Below are positions 32,482 to 44,097 of a stretch of DNA of 64,000 nt, piece by piece (within the stretch, counting starts at the first letter, position 1; every line of letters starts with the position of its first letter). A program made the position numbers and the translations under genes. The notes under the pieces were generated by a model, which was not told the origin of the DNA, searched no databases, and saw nothing but the letters and a program-made list of their open reading frames with translations. The stretch is from Erigeron canadensis (taxonomy: Eukaryota; Streptophyta; Magnoliopsida; Asterales; Asteraceae), in NCBI RefSeq assembly GCF_010389155.1, contig NC_057767.1, positions 26,175,723 to 26,239,722 on the forward strand, in the 5' to 3' direction.

Positions 32482-33609
32482 TTGCAAGAAATAACCATCT
32501 GTGTTTGGATACTTGATTCCGGGAGTTCAAAACACATGACTGGCAATAAAGCATTGCTCAAGAACTTTATCGAACGATTCATGGGAACTGTTCGATTTGG
32601 GAACAACAACTTCGCTTCTATCTTAGGTTATGGAGACATTGAACGCAATGGAATTATCATCAAGAAAGTTCATTATGTTGAAGGATTAAGTCATAACTTG
32701 TTTAGTGTTGGACAATTCTGTGACAACAATCTTCAAGCTCTTTTTCGACAATCTCTTTGCAAAGTCCAAACTCTAGATGGAGTTGACATTCTTTGTGGCG
32801 ACCGTGATGATAACCTTTTTACCGTTAATCTCGATAATAACCAACCAACCGATAATATTTGTCTCATTTCAAAGGCTACGTCAAAGAATTCTTGGTTGTG
32901 GCATAGAAGGCTTTCTCATCTAAATTTTCCAACTATCAATACTTTGGTCAACAAGCATCTTGTTGAAGGCTTGCCAGACTATAAGTATGAGAGTGAGCAT
33001 GTTTGTCCTTCTTGTGCTGTTGGGAAGATTAAACGAGCTTCTCATAAACCGAAGAAATCTCCAAATTCGTTAGCACCTCTTCATCTGCTTCACATGGATC
33101 TTTGTGGGCCAATGAAAGTACAAAGCCGAAATGGGAAGAAATACATCTTGGTTATTGTTGATTATTATTCAAGATATACTTGGGTCAAGTTTCTTGCATC
33201 CAAAGATGAAACCACTAAGATTTTGATTGACTTCATCACTTCTACTCAAGTAAATCTTCAACTTCCAGTTCGTTACATCCGTTCGGATAACAGAACTGAG
33301 TTCAAAAATGCCGTTTTTGATGAGTTTTGTAAATCCAAGGGTATTACTCACCAATTCTTTGCGGTTCGTACCCCACAACAAAACGGTGTCGTTGAAAGGA
33401 GAAATCGAACGCTAGTGGAAGCTGCAAGAACAATGCTTGCTTATTCCAAGTTGCCTTTCAATATGTGGGCTGAAGCTATTGACACTGCTTGTACTTCAGT
33501 TAACGAGTGTCTTGTTGCACTTTCTCTCAGCAACATCGAACCCAAAATTGTCTCTAAAGCTCTTCGTGATCCAGAGTGGGTTAAGGCAATGCAAGAAGAA
33601 CTCACATAG
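32482..33609 (+). pseudogene. pol: Outer copia protease and integrase, with internal deletion
   Basis: Protease active site ILDSGSSKHMTG; then the GAG-pre-integrase segment (WLWHRRLSHLNFPTI, CPSCAVGKIKRASHK) giving the H-H-C-C zinc site. The integrase core has LLHMDLCGPM, IRSDNRTEFKN (usually DNGTEF, here Gly to Arg) and QQNGVVERRNRTL with the catalytic Glu. After MWAEAIDTACTSVNE near 33505 the frame jumps to SNIEPKIVSKALRDPEWVKAMQEEL, the start of RT. The integrase C-terminus and linker, normally a few hundred residues, are therefore deleted in frame. TAG stop at 33607. Confidence 0.88.
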
Positions 33610-35067
33610 TTTGAAAGAATGAAAGTATGGAGATTAGTTCCAAATCCAAGAAAAGATGAACCAATAGGAACAAAATGGATATTCAAAAACAAAAAGGATG
33701 AGAATGGAGTGGTAGTAAGGAACAAAGCTCGACTTGTTGCAAAGGGTTATTGTCAACAACCTGGTGTTGACTTCGACGAAACTTTTGCTCCAGTTGCAAG
33801 AATGGAAGCCATTCGGATTTTCTTAGCTTATGCCGCATTCCGAAACTTCACTGTGTTTCAAATGGATGTGAAGACAACTTTCTAGAATGGTGACCTCAAA
33901 GAAGAAGTTTACGTTGAACAACCAGAAGGTTTTGTTGATCCTAAAAGGCCAACCCATGTCTACAGGTTAGACAAGGCTCTCTACAGTCTTAAGCAAGCAC
34001 CCCGCGCATGGTATGATTCCTTAACTACTTTCTTGATAAGAGGTGGCTTTACCAAAGGCACAAATGACCCTACCCTGTTCATTCGCAAACAAGGTAAGCA
34101 TGTTCTTCTTGTCCAAATATATGTTGATGACATTATCTTTGGGTCAGCCAGTCAAACATTTTGTCGAAACTTTTCATCTCTGATGGTTAATCATTTTGAA
34201 ATGAGTATGATTGGGGAAATGAACTACTTTTTGGGTCTTCAAATTAAACAATTACCAAATGGTATTTTTATATTACAAGGTAAATACATAAATGATATGT
34301 TGAAAAAGTTTGATATGACTTCATGTTCTTCAATTTCTACCCCAATGGCTGCTCGAACAAACATAAATGCTGATAAAAATGGGAAACCATTTAACCAAAA
34401 GAGATATCGAAGTATGATTGGTTCATTGTTGTATCTCACAACATCTCGCCCAGATATAATGTTTGCAACATGTATGTGTGCTAGGTATCAAGCTGCTCCA
34501 ACTGATTTACATTTTCAAACCGTGAAACGAATATTTCATTATCTGAAGGGTACACCCAATTTAGGTCTCTGGTATCCAAGGGATACTGGATTCAATCTAA
34601 CTGCCTATTCAGATGCAGATCATGCAAGTTGTAAACTTGATCGCAAGAGCATTTACGGTACTTTACAATTTTTAGGTGATAAAAATGTGAGTTCGTCTTC
34701 CAAGAAACAGAATTTTGTGTCACTATCAACAGCTGAAGCTGAATATGTGGCTGCGGCTAGTTGTTGTGCTCAAGTATTATGGATGAAGACGCAACTAACT
34801 GATTATGGTCTGAAATATGATCATATCCCTATCTATTGTGATTCTCAGAGTGCCATTGCTATTGCTGTCAACTCAGTAAACCACTCTCGATCAAAGCATA
34901 TTGATGTGAGATATCTTTTTCTCAAAGATCATATTGAGAAAGGTGACATCGATCTCTACTTTGTGGGCACTGACTATCAGCTTGCAGATTTGTTCACCAA
35001 ACCATTGGACGAAAAGAGGTTTAACTTTCTTATCTCCAAGCTTGGAATGTTAAATCTTGAACCTTAA
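33610..35067 (+). pseudogene. pol: Outer copia reverse transcriptase-RNase H
   Basis: Same frame as integrase. RT motifs: [42 protein letters not shown] followed by TAG (33883-33885) where Leu-Asn-Gly is expected, YSLKQAPRAWYD and the catalytic LVQIYVDDIIFGSA. RNase H motifs: LTAYSDADHASC, LSTAEAEYVAA, IPIYCDSQSAIAIA, KHIDVRYLFLKDHI and ADLFTKPLDEKRF. Ends at the natural stop 35067. The YVDDIIFGS form is common in Sireviruses. Confidence 0.9.
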
Positions 35068-36401
35068 CTTATTTTGTTCTTAATACATTCTTGAAAAACC
35101 AAAATACAAAATTTGAAAAGACAAAATCAAATACAAAAATACAAAATTTTGAAAAATAACAAAAAGATTTTCTTTATTTTTTCTTCTTCAAAAGTGTTTT
35201 ACATATACTATGTATGTAACCCGTACTTCAAAAGTGGCTTATACATACTCTGTGTATAATCCGTGCTTCATAGTTTTATTTATTTCAAAGAGGCTTACAT
35301 ATACTATTTATGTAACCCGCTCTTCAAATACTTTATTTAAATTTATCAAATTTTAAATCTTCATGAATTTTTCATTTTTACGTTTCTGTTGTTATACATA
35401 TAGATTGATATAAGAAAACAAGGAATCGAACGCCTTTGTGTACTTCCAAGTGATCTTATATCAAAATGTATGTGTCTTAGCAGTTGATTGCTTACAAAAC
35501 AAGTTTGCTTAAAATGTTTATTTGCATCCAACTTGTTGATGTAAGATGCGAAGGATCGAACGCCTTTGTGTACTCCCTAGCAGTCTTACTATGAACATTG
35601 TTGTTGAAGCAAAACTTTGTGTTTCTTAAAATCTTGTTGACTCTCAAATTTTTCTGTATATATCACAACAAAGATTTTACTCTTTTTGATTTCACAAAAA
35701 CAAATTTTTTGCTCTACCTTTCTATGAAAAACATTTTGATCTACCTTTGCATAGATTAAGGGGGAGTTTGTGATCTCAAAACTTTCAAAACTTCAAATGT
35801 GTTTTTAAATCTTTTCATACACACGTTGGATGATTTTCAAATAACTTTTCATCAATTGAAGTTCGGTGATTAGTTTGCACTTGAGCGATTCATTCACTCC
35901 ATGAACTTTATTATCGCCGATGAGTTCTAACCTCGAATTATTCAATTCTTTCATTAGATTGTAAGGGTATTTTGAGTGATGATGGTTTCGTGCAAATAGG
36001 ATGGAGGGAGTAAAGTCGAAAAGTGAGAGGTTACGGTGATATGTTGTGAGAAAAGGGTTAAAAGAAATGATACCCTTCCCTGAATTCTCAAATCGCCGGG
36101 TGAAACAAATTTTTATCGGATGTCATTTGTTGATATCTTGATAAAGACTTCATGGACCCAGTGAAGCAATGCACATCTTTACCTAACCACTCAAATGTTT
36201 CTTAACAAATACTTGTTTCATTTCTCACGGAGATTTTCACATTTCTATTGACTCTTCATTTGGAAGATATTGATATTGAATAAGGGCGACACTCTACTCC
36301 AGTCCCCACCTTCATTTGATCACGTTGTGTCTAGAGCTATCTTGCTTGATCATTAATTTGATTATTATTCATTTCTTTAAGACATATTCGAGTCATATCT
36401 T
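35068..36401 (+). other. Outer copia 3' region, first part
   Basis: Untranslated. Short repeats of a word like TTACATATACTATGTATGTAACCCGT (35200-35330, three or four copies) and a pair of segments around CGAACGCCTTTGTGTACT (35429, 35559). A purine tract AAGGGGGAG at 35759-35767 precedes TTTGTGATCTC. Ends at the target site ATCTT (36397-36401), where the inner copia is inserted. Confidence 0.6.
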
Positions 36402-37084
36402 TATAGATGCAGATTCGTTGTGACAATCGCAACATAGATTTGATTATTGTTTACGTTTTTAGGAACTTGTTTGTAATCATTTAAATAAGAACTTGTGTTG
36501 ATATTTAATGATTATAGTTGAACTTCAATATTATATCTGTTTATGTTTTGTATTGTGTTTGGGTGTTATATATTGTTTTGCAGGTACAAGAATATAGAAT
36601 CAAGGTTTATAAGTGTCATAGAACACTTAATCGGTGATTGGATGTTATGTACGAGTCAAACGAAGTCAAACAAAGAACAATGGGTCGTCCCTCGTGCTGA
36701 CGTCATCAGCATGTGGGAACAACCTCGTGCTGATGTCAGCACGAGGCAGATCGGTTGTTAATTGTTTCGGGCCTAATACGTAATTAAGGCCTAAGCCCAC
36801 ACGATCCAATACGTAACTAGTATAAATACAAGACCTAATCTACGAAATTAGGTTAATGATTTACGAATTCTTGAGAGTTATTCATGAATTAACGATCTAA
36901 GGTTATTTGTTCCCTCGTGTGATCTCCTACACGAAACACAAGCCTTGTGCATCTCCTTGGGTTGGTTAATTTCTCATTAATCAACGAAAGGCAATAGTAA
37001 TCTAGTTATCTCAAGAGGATTCCGCACTCTTGACATAATGAACCACGTCTTATTACGATCCACGCAACAATAGGGCACCTTACA
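36402..37084 (+). repeat. Inner copia LTR A (left)
   Basis: Begins TATAGATGCAG (TG changed to TA) and ends CACCTTACA. TATAAATA at 36821-36828. U3 carries TGACGTCA at 36698-36705 and a mutated second copy (TGATGTCA) inside a CTCGTGCTGA...CAGCACGAG palindrome. Confidence 0.92.
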
Positions 37085-37085
37085 A

Positions 37086-37100
37086 GTGGTATCAGAGACC
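37086..37100 (+). other. Primer-binding site after LTR A
   Basis: TGGTATCAGAGAC, a one-base variant of the initiator-Met site; the equivalent after LTR B reads TGGTATCAGAGCC. Confidence 0.8.
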
Positions 37101-37475
37101 TAAGGTTGATTACCAGAAGGTTTAAGATCGTTTGATTTGCTATTGATTGCAAATTCGTTCGAAATTCGTGTTTTTCTTTGTGTTCGTGTCTAACTTCGCG
37201 CGACCTCGTGCTTACGTCAGCACGAGGTGATCCTTGCTTAGTGCCTACGTCAGCACTAACTTGACTTCGTGTCAGCTTCGCGCCACGTCTGCACGAACTG
37301 ATCTTCGTGCTCAGGTGCGTGACCTCGTGTGTCTTCATGTCACGTGCTTCTCGTGTGACTTCGTGTTCTTCGTGTCACGTGCTTCTCGCGTGACCTCGTG
37401 TTCTTCGTGCCACGTGTACTTCATCTCACACGAACTTTGTGTTATTTCGTTTAATTTGTTAACAAAAGATTCGAA
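37101..37475 (+). other. Leader of the inner copia
   Basis: Untranslated leader made largely of repeated CGTG words (CTTCGTGTCACGTGCTTC, GACCTCGTG, TACGTCAGCACGAGG). Potential for many hairpins around CACGTG and ACGTCA. A related leader follows the assembly gap (41185-41324) and LTR B (55160-55440). Confidence 0.6.
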
Positions 37476-39540
37476 ATGACTACTTTACCAGCTGCCGCAA
37501 ACTCACCTAATGCCTTACTTATCAGCCAGATGATCATGCATGATCATGAGGTTGGTCGGGGTAATACACCTCCAAAGCTTTTCCGTATGGAGAATTATTG
37601 GATGTGGAAGAGACGTTTTGAAGACTACATTCGTCTCACTGACATGGAAATGTGGCTAGTAATAACTCAAGGTTTTGATTGGCCTTCATATGAGAAGAAC
37701 GGAGTAATCAGTAGGTATACCTCAAGGTTTTGATACCTCGAATCATGCCTATATGGTAGAATTATATGATGAGGTAGCCGCAACGATTGATTATGCTGTA
37801 TACTCAAGTGAAGAAAGTGCATCTGAGACAGTACAGAAGAATATGTGTAATGTTGCTGAGACAGTAAGATCTGAGAGTGAACAAATGACTGCAATAAAAG
37901 CATCTGAAGAAAAGAAAGAGTCATCAAATCCTGTTGATGACATTTCTATGCAGAGCATTGAAGAACAGATGAAGAACTTTGAGATATCTGAAGGTATGAC
38001 AACTGAAGACTTCGTTGCATACATGGCAGATTGTAAGGCTGCAGATCAGAAGGTATCATGTTCTTTATCTTCTATAATTGATGTGTGTAGAATGGTGTCG
38101 GACTTAAAAATTGAGGTGTTTATTTTGAATAAGTCAGTTATTAACTTAACTAGTCAGAACAACATGTTTAAAAAGGAAAACGACTCTTTGTTTGCCAAAA
38201 ATTCTGGTTTGGTAAAACAGGAAAGTCTTTATGAAGATAAGATTCGTGCATCTGATAAGGATATTCTTGCATTAAAAGAAAAACTAAAGGAGTCAGTTCT
38301 GATGGAAAAGGTAGAAAATGAACAATATGCTCAACTAACTGAAGATTTTTCTAAAAAAGAGAAAGAATTAGTTGACGCAAAATTGGAAATAGTTAAGCTT
38401 AATACAAGACTAGATCAAATTAGGGGATCTGATTTAATACGATCAATGCAAATGCAAAAACCTGTACCACGGGATTCAAAAGATAAAAGTGGTTTGGGTA
38501 TGAGTTATAATGAAGTTAGAGGTCCGTTCAATGATAATTATACAGAATCTCTAACACAGCTTACTGAAAAGATTGACAGTGGTGAAGTTGATCCAATAAA
38601 ACAAAATGTTGATCCAAAGATCCCTAAAAGCTCTAAAAGCTCAAATGATAAAATTAAAGAGCTTAACAAGAAACATAAGTTTGAAGTTAAACTAGTAGAT
38701 CCTAAGAATGGAAAGTATGATGCTAGTACTTCTAAAGGATCTAATCAAGTAAAATCAACTTGTCCTGTTGATAAGAACATTAAATGTTTTACAATGAAAG
38801 GATGTGATACTGTTTTTACATCAAATGAAATTGATTTTGAAAAGATCGATCATGACAAGATTGACAAAGTATGGAATAAGGATGAATCTACGTCTAGTGA
38901 AGTCCCTTTAACTCCATACAAGACTCATAAAAATTCTCAAAAGAAAGTACATTTTTCGGGTAAAAATGAGCCAACTGGTTTGTCAAAAGAGGAGTCAGCC
39001 ACAATTGAACTTAAGGAATGTTTGGGTATGACTTCAGCTGAGTTTGATGTTAAAGCTAAGAAAGCAAGAGCTAAAAAATCGTGTTTCTATTGTTATGAAG
39101 TAGGACATGTTTATAGTTGCTGTCCAAACAGGAAACGGTTGTGTCCTGATAAGGGTATGTCTTCTGGTGGATCTAGTGACTCAGATATTGTTGCTCATAA
39201 TAATAGGTCTAAGACTCCAAAACGACAGGGACCTTCACAGAATACTACTTTTAGTAGTGTAAGTCCGAGTCGTTCTCGTACACCTCAAAGGAGTAATTCA
39301 CCTAGGAAGATGACTCAACAAAATCAATCCCCTCCTGTTAGAATTAATAGTTCATCTAAATTCTATGATCGATTAGGGAGTCAACCTAGATTTGGTACTC
39401 ACTCACCGAGGAATTCTCCTCCTAAGACTCGTTTCACCTCACCTAAGAAACAGTCTATGACACCATCTTCATCCAAGGCTCCATTAAAGAGCGATGGATA
39501 TTGGACCGAATTAATCATTAGAGATGATTCGGCAACCTAA
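37476..39540 (+). pseudogene. gag: Inner copia gag, copy 1 (internally deleted)
   Basis: ATG at 37476 (MTTLPAAANSPNALLISQMI) opens the copia gag N-terminus (LFRMENYWMWKRRFEDYIRL). At about 37715 the sequence jumps to what corresponds to 42727 in copy 2, losing about 1.15 kb with the rest of the gag domain and the first zinc knuckle. The remainder (37753-39540, 595 codons) is a coiled-coil-rich segment (KDILALKEKLKESVLMEKVE), a zinc-knuckle-like CFYCYEVGHVYSCC and an Arg/Ser/Pro-rich tail (SRSRTPQRSNSPRK). Dead as a gag protein. Confidence 0.75.
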
Positions 39541-41084
39541 ACCTCAAAAGGTTTGGGTCCCTTCAGAAACTAACCATCTTATCATCTAATGTGCAGGGAG
39601 AACCCAGGAGCCTATTAGTTTTGGTATGTTGACAGTGGATGCTCTCGGCACATGACAGGGGACAAGAATGTTTTGTCCAATTATGAAGATATAAATGGTT
39701 CGTACGTTAGTTTCGCTGGTCCCAAGGGCGGCAACATCTCGGGCCAAGGTGATGTTGTCAATGGGAAGATTACGCCGGAGAAAGTCAATTATGTGGAACA
39801 GTTATCACATATTTATTAAGTGTTCTCAGATTTGTGACAAGGGTAGTCCATTTAATGAGAAAGAAGCACTTATATTGAAACCAGGATATGTTATTCCTGA
39901 AGTGGATCCTGCTAAAAGCTCCTAGGAAGAGAGACATCTATGGCCTTGTGTAGGTGTTGATAATCCAGAGGAGTCTGTTTGCTTGTTATCGAAAAGCAAC
40001 GAATAATTGAATCGTTACTATGGCATAGAAGAATAGGACATATCAATTTCCGAAAGATGAATGACATTGTCAAACATGGTTTGGTGACGGCGTTCCCTGA
40101 AACGGTTTGGAATGGAAGAAAAATGTGTCCCTTGTCTGAAAGGTAAACAACAAAAGTCTGCACATAAACCGAAACAAGAAAATTCTATTGCCAATCCTTT
40201 TGAGTTACTTCACATGGATATTTGGTCCAATAAATTAAGAAGTATCGGTGGGATGTATTACTGTTCGTGGTTACTGATGATTACTCAGATTCTCATGGGT
40301 ATTCTTTTAAATTAAAAGATGAAACTCCGCAGATTTTGATAAATTTCTTTGTCGAAACTAAAAACATTATGGAGTTGTGTTAAGAGAATCAGGAGTGACA
40401 ACGGAACTGAATCAAGAATAATGTGATGGATGTCTTTTGTTTGTCAAAGGGAATTTAACATCAATAACCGTTTCCGTATGAACACAACAGAATGGAGTTG
40501 CTGAAAGGAAGAATAGGACTCTAATCGAGAAGCCAGAACTATGCTGCAGATTCAGGGTCCTACTATGTTTTGGGCGGAAGCGGTGAATACGCTTGTCATA
40601 TTTAAATAGGGTTACAGTAGTTAAGCGTCATAATAAGACTTGTTATGAGCTTCTACATAAGAAGAAATCGAATTACAGAATGTTGAACCATTTGTGTACC
40701 GTGTACCTTCTTGAAAGTATCTACCTCAGTCAAAGTTTGATTCAAAGGTTGAAGAGGGATTTGCATGGGTTATAAACCGAGAACATCAATTCGACAGGTT
40801 TACAACAAACAGACGGCAAAGTTGATTTGGAAACAAATGTCAAGATTGTCAGTCATAAGCCCGCCTATACATTCTGGAAGTGGCAAAAATTTCGATTATG
40901 ATAGTGTGTTTAGTTCACTACATGGTCCTGATCTTATTCAGATCCTGAGACAGTTGACGATGTGTTATTTTAAGAGATCACATGGATAATACTCCTATAT
41001 CTTCGCTACTTGGAATGTCGATACTACTCCAATCAACGTTCAGTCTACTACGATGTGATGAAAGTGGTAAGGACAAGGATAAGA
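39541..41084 (+). pseudogene. pol: Inner copia pol, copy 1 (protease to integrase), indel-ridden
   Basis: Collinear with 44078-45633 of copy 2: protease (YVDSGCSRHMTGDKNV), pre-integrase and integrase (HKPKQENSIANPFELLHMD). It carries many single-base deletions (for example TTAGTTTTGG for TTAGTCTTTGG; ACTGAATCAAG for ACTGAATTCAAG; ATGCTGCAG for ATGCTTGCAG). It stops at the N run. The density of one-base deletions exceeds what its LTRs show and looks like sequence error. Confidence 0.8.
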
Positions 41085-41184
41085 NNNNNNNNNNNNNNNN
41101 NNNNNNNNNNNNNNNNNNNNNNNNNNNNNNNNNNNNNNNNNNNNNNNNNNNNNNNNNNNNNNNNNNNNNNNNNNNNNNNNNNNN
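41085..41184. other. Assembly gap, 100 N
   Basis: Exactly 100 N, the usual placeholder for a gap of unknown size. The left flank corresponds to position 45633 of copy 2; the right flank is leader sequence. The rest of pol copy 1, its 3' region and possibly another LTR may therefore be missing. Confidence 0.98.
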
Positions 41185-41324
41185 ACTTCGTGCGACGTGT
41201 ACTTCGTGAAAGTCATACAGCTTCGTGCACGTGACTTTGTTGCTTCGTGTACTTCGTGCCACGTGTCCTTCGTGTCACACAAACTAAGTAGTATTTCGTT
41301 TCACTTGAACTCAAAAGATTCGAA

Positions 41325-44097
41325 ATGACGACTTTATCAGCTGCCGCAAACTCACCTAATGCCTTACTTATCAGCCAGATGATCATGCATGATCATGAGG
41401 TTGGTCGGGGTAATACACCTCCAAGCTTTTCCGTATGGAAAATTATTGGATGTGGAAGAGACGTTTTGAAGACTACATTCGTCTCACTGACATGGAAATG
41501 TGGCTAGTATAACTCAGGTTTTGATTGGCCTTCATATGAGAAGAACGGAGTAATCAGTAGGTATACTTATGCTGATATGCCTATTGAAGAACGTAAAAGA
41601 TACGCTGTTGAAGGAAGGCTTTGTCAACTCTGACTATGGCATTGCCTCAAGATAGTGTACATCGTTTTAAAAGTACACAACTTCAAGGATTTATGGGATG
41701 CTCTCGAAAGATATTGTGAGGGTGATGTAACTTTGAAGAAAAATCGTATCAAGCTTCTCAAGCGTCATATGAAGCCTTTAATGGACTGAAAGGGAATCTC
41801 TTGATGAGATTATTATTCGATTCAGTCATCTAACCACTGAATTGTCATACTTTGAAGTTGTTTATCCTCAAACTGAGCTAGTTGATAAGTTCTGGATTCA
41901 CTGCCTAAAACGTGGACTGATTATGTTCATCAACTTCAAGATGATCAGGAATACAGTACATGGGATTTTGAGAAGGTAGTCCCTAAGCTAAAGAACAGAG
42001 ATATGAAGAGAAGGATTAAGGATACTCACTCGGATTTTACACAAGATCCATCCTTATATCATGCTAAGTCTGTTCATTTAGCAAGTTCCAGCTCAGCAAA
42101 CAATGCATTTCTAAGTGGTGCAGAAGCTACACCAATAGTAGATGCTGATGGTATTGCCGGATATGTTGCTTATGACAATACAAATTCAATGTTAAGAAAT
42201 GCACAATCTTTCCATTCTATGCCAATGAGTATGAGTTCTGCAGAGGGAAGAATGAGTATTTACTCAGCCTTTTGTAATGCTCATGAAGCATTTATTGGGG
42301 AAAGGTTACTGATCCTGCAGTAATTGATGAGGATTACAATCAAATAGATCCTGATGATTTAGAAGAAATGGATCTACAATGGCAGCTTGCTATGCTTCCA
42401 TTAAAGTCAGAAGGTTCACTCAGAGAACTGGTAGACCTATAGGTAATGGCACTAAAGGTTTTGACAAATCCAAGGTGAAATGTTATAATTGCGATGGATT
42501 TGGTCATTTTGCAAGAGAGTGTCAAAGGCCTAAAAGGATTGATAATACTGTTGCTGGTCGTCAAATTATAATCAAGGCGGTGTTACACCCAATAATCATA
42601 AGACGCAAGCAATGATTACATATCCTGTTACTCCACAACAGCCTGTTTCATCACCATTTTCGGATTCAAAGGCTGTTGTTGTTCAAAATCCATGGTACTT
42701 ATCAATGGGATACACAATCCGATGATACCTCGAATCATGCCTATATGGTAGAATTATATGATGAGGTAGCCGCAACGATTGATTATGCTGTATACTCAAG
42801 TGAAGAAAGTGCATCTGAGACAGTACAGAAGAATATGTGTAATGTTGCTGAGACAGTAAGATCTGAGAGTGAACAAATGACTGCAATGAAAGCATCTGAA
42901 GAAAAGAAAGAGTCATCAAATCCTGTTGATGACATTTCTATGCAGAGCATCGAAGAACAGATGAAGAACTTTGAGATACCTGAAGGTATGACACCAAGAC
43001 TTGTTGCATACATGGCAGATTGCAAGGCTGCAGATCAGAAGGTATCATGTTCTTTATCTTCTATAATTGATGTATGTAAATGGTGTCAGAATTAAAACAG
43101 AAATATTGAAACTAAAAGAAACTTCAACTATTCAATTGATGAAAATGTTATCCGTGAAAAGAAGGTAATGATCTAAAGATTCCGATTTACTTCTACAAGA
43201 TCACCAACAACTAAATTAGTTTTTAATCCAGATGAGTAGTATACTATACTTTGAAAAACTGTGATACATTGTTTTATGATAAAGAAGTATCTATAAATAG
43301 GATTGAACCTAAAGCAATAATTGATAAGTTTGGTGTGTAGAAAATAAAGAAGAATGGTTAGCTGAACAAATCCATATAAGGATAGACATTATGCTCCTTT
43401 TAACCAATAACAATATGGAAGAAGCGATTCAACGCTTGATACCATACGAAATGAAGGAGTATGGTATACCAATCCCTGAAATAGAGAATGGTCAATCTAG
43501 AAAACACAGTAAAGAATGCTATACTTGTCGTGAGAAGGCCATATAGCTATTGAATGTCCAAATAGGAAGGTCAAGAATCCTAAGAATGACAGTCAAGTCA
43601 GTCAAAGGATGTTAATGATGTTCCTAATACTAACGGGAAGGGTAAACTAGTTGAACAAGTAACTTCACCAATGTTTATGAGTTCATATGGAGAGTCTATT
43701 GCTACAAATCAAAGGAAAAGTGTCAATAGATCTAAAACTCCAAAACGACAGGGACCTTCACAAAATACTACTTTTAGTAGTGTAAGTCCGAGTCGTTCTC
43801 GTACACCTCAAAGGAGTAATTCACCTAGGAAGATGACTCAACAAAATCGATCCCCACCTATTAGAATTAATAGTTCGTCTAAATTCTACGATCGATTAGG
43901 GAGTCAACCTAGATTTGGTACTTTCTCACCAAGGAATTCTCCTCCTAAGACTCGTTTCACTTCACCTAAGAAACAGTCTATGACACCATCTTCATCCAAG
44001 GCTCCATTACAGAGCGATGGATATTGGACCGAATTAATCATTAGAGATGAATTCGGCAAACCTAAACCTCAAAAGGTTTGGGTTCCCTTTGGAAACT
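41325..44097 (+). pseudogene. gag: Inner copia gag, copy 2
   Basis: Starts like copy 1 (MTTLSAAANSPNALLISQMI). It retains the central gag domain in shifted frames, a zinc knuckle [19 protein letters not shown] (about 42481-42540), a second knuckle-like CYTCRE..GH region near 43515, and the Arg/Ser/Pro tail (SRSRTPQRSNSPRKMTQQN). Its end overlaps the protease frame. Several frameshifts (41425, 41500, 42320, 43075-43640). The middle (43080-43670) differs from copy 1, so the two copies are not simple duplicates. Confidence 0.8.

Noticed and set aside
37753..38024. Minus-strand ORFs opposite gag (also 42683-43025)
   Set aside because: Antisense shadows that recur only because gag itself is duplicated.
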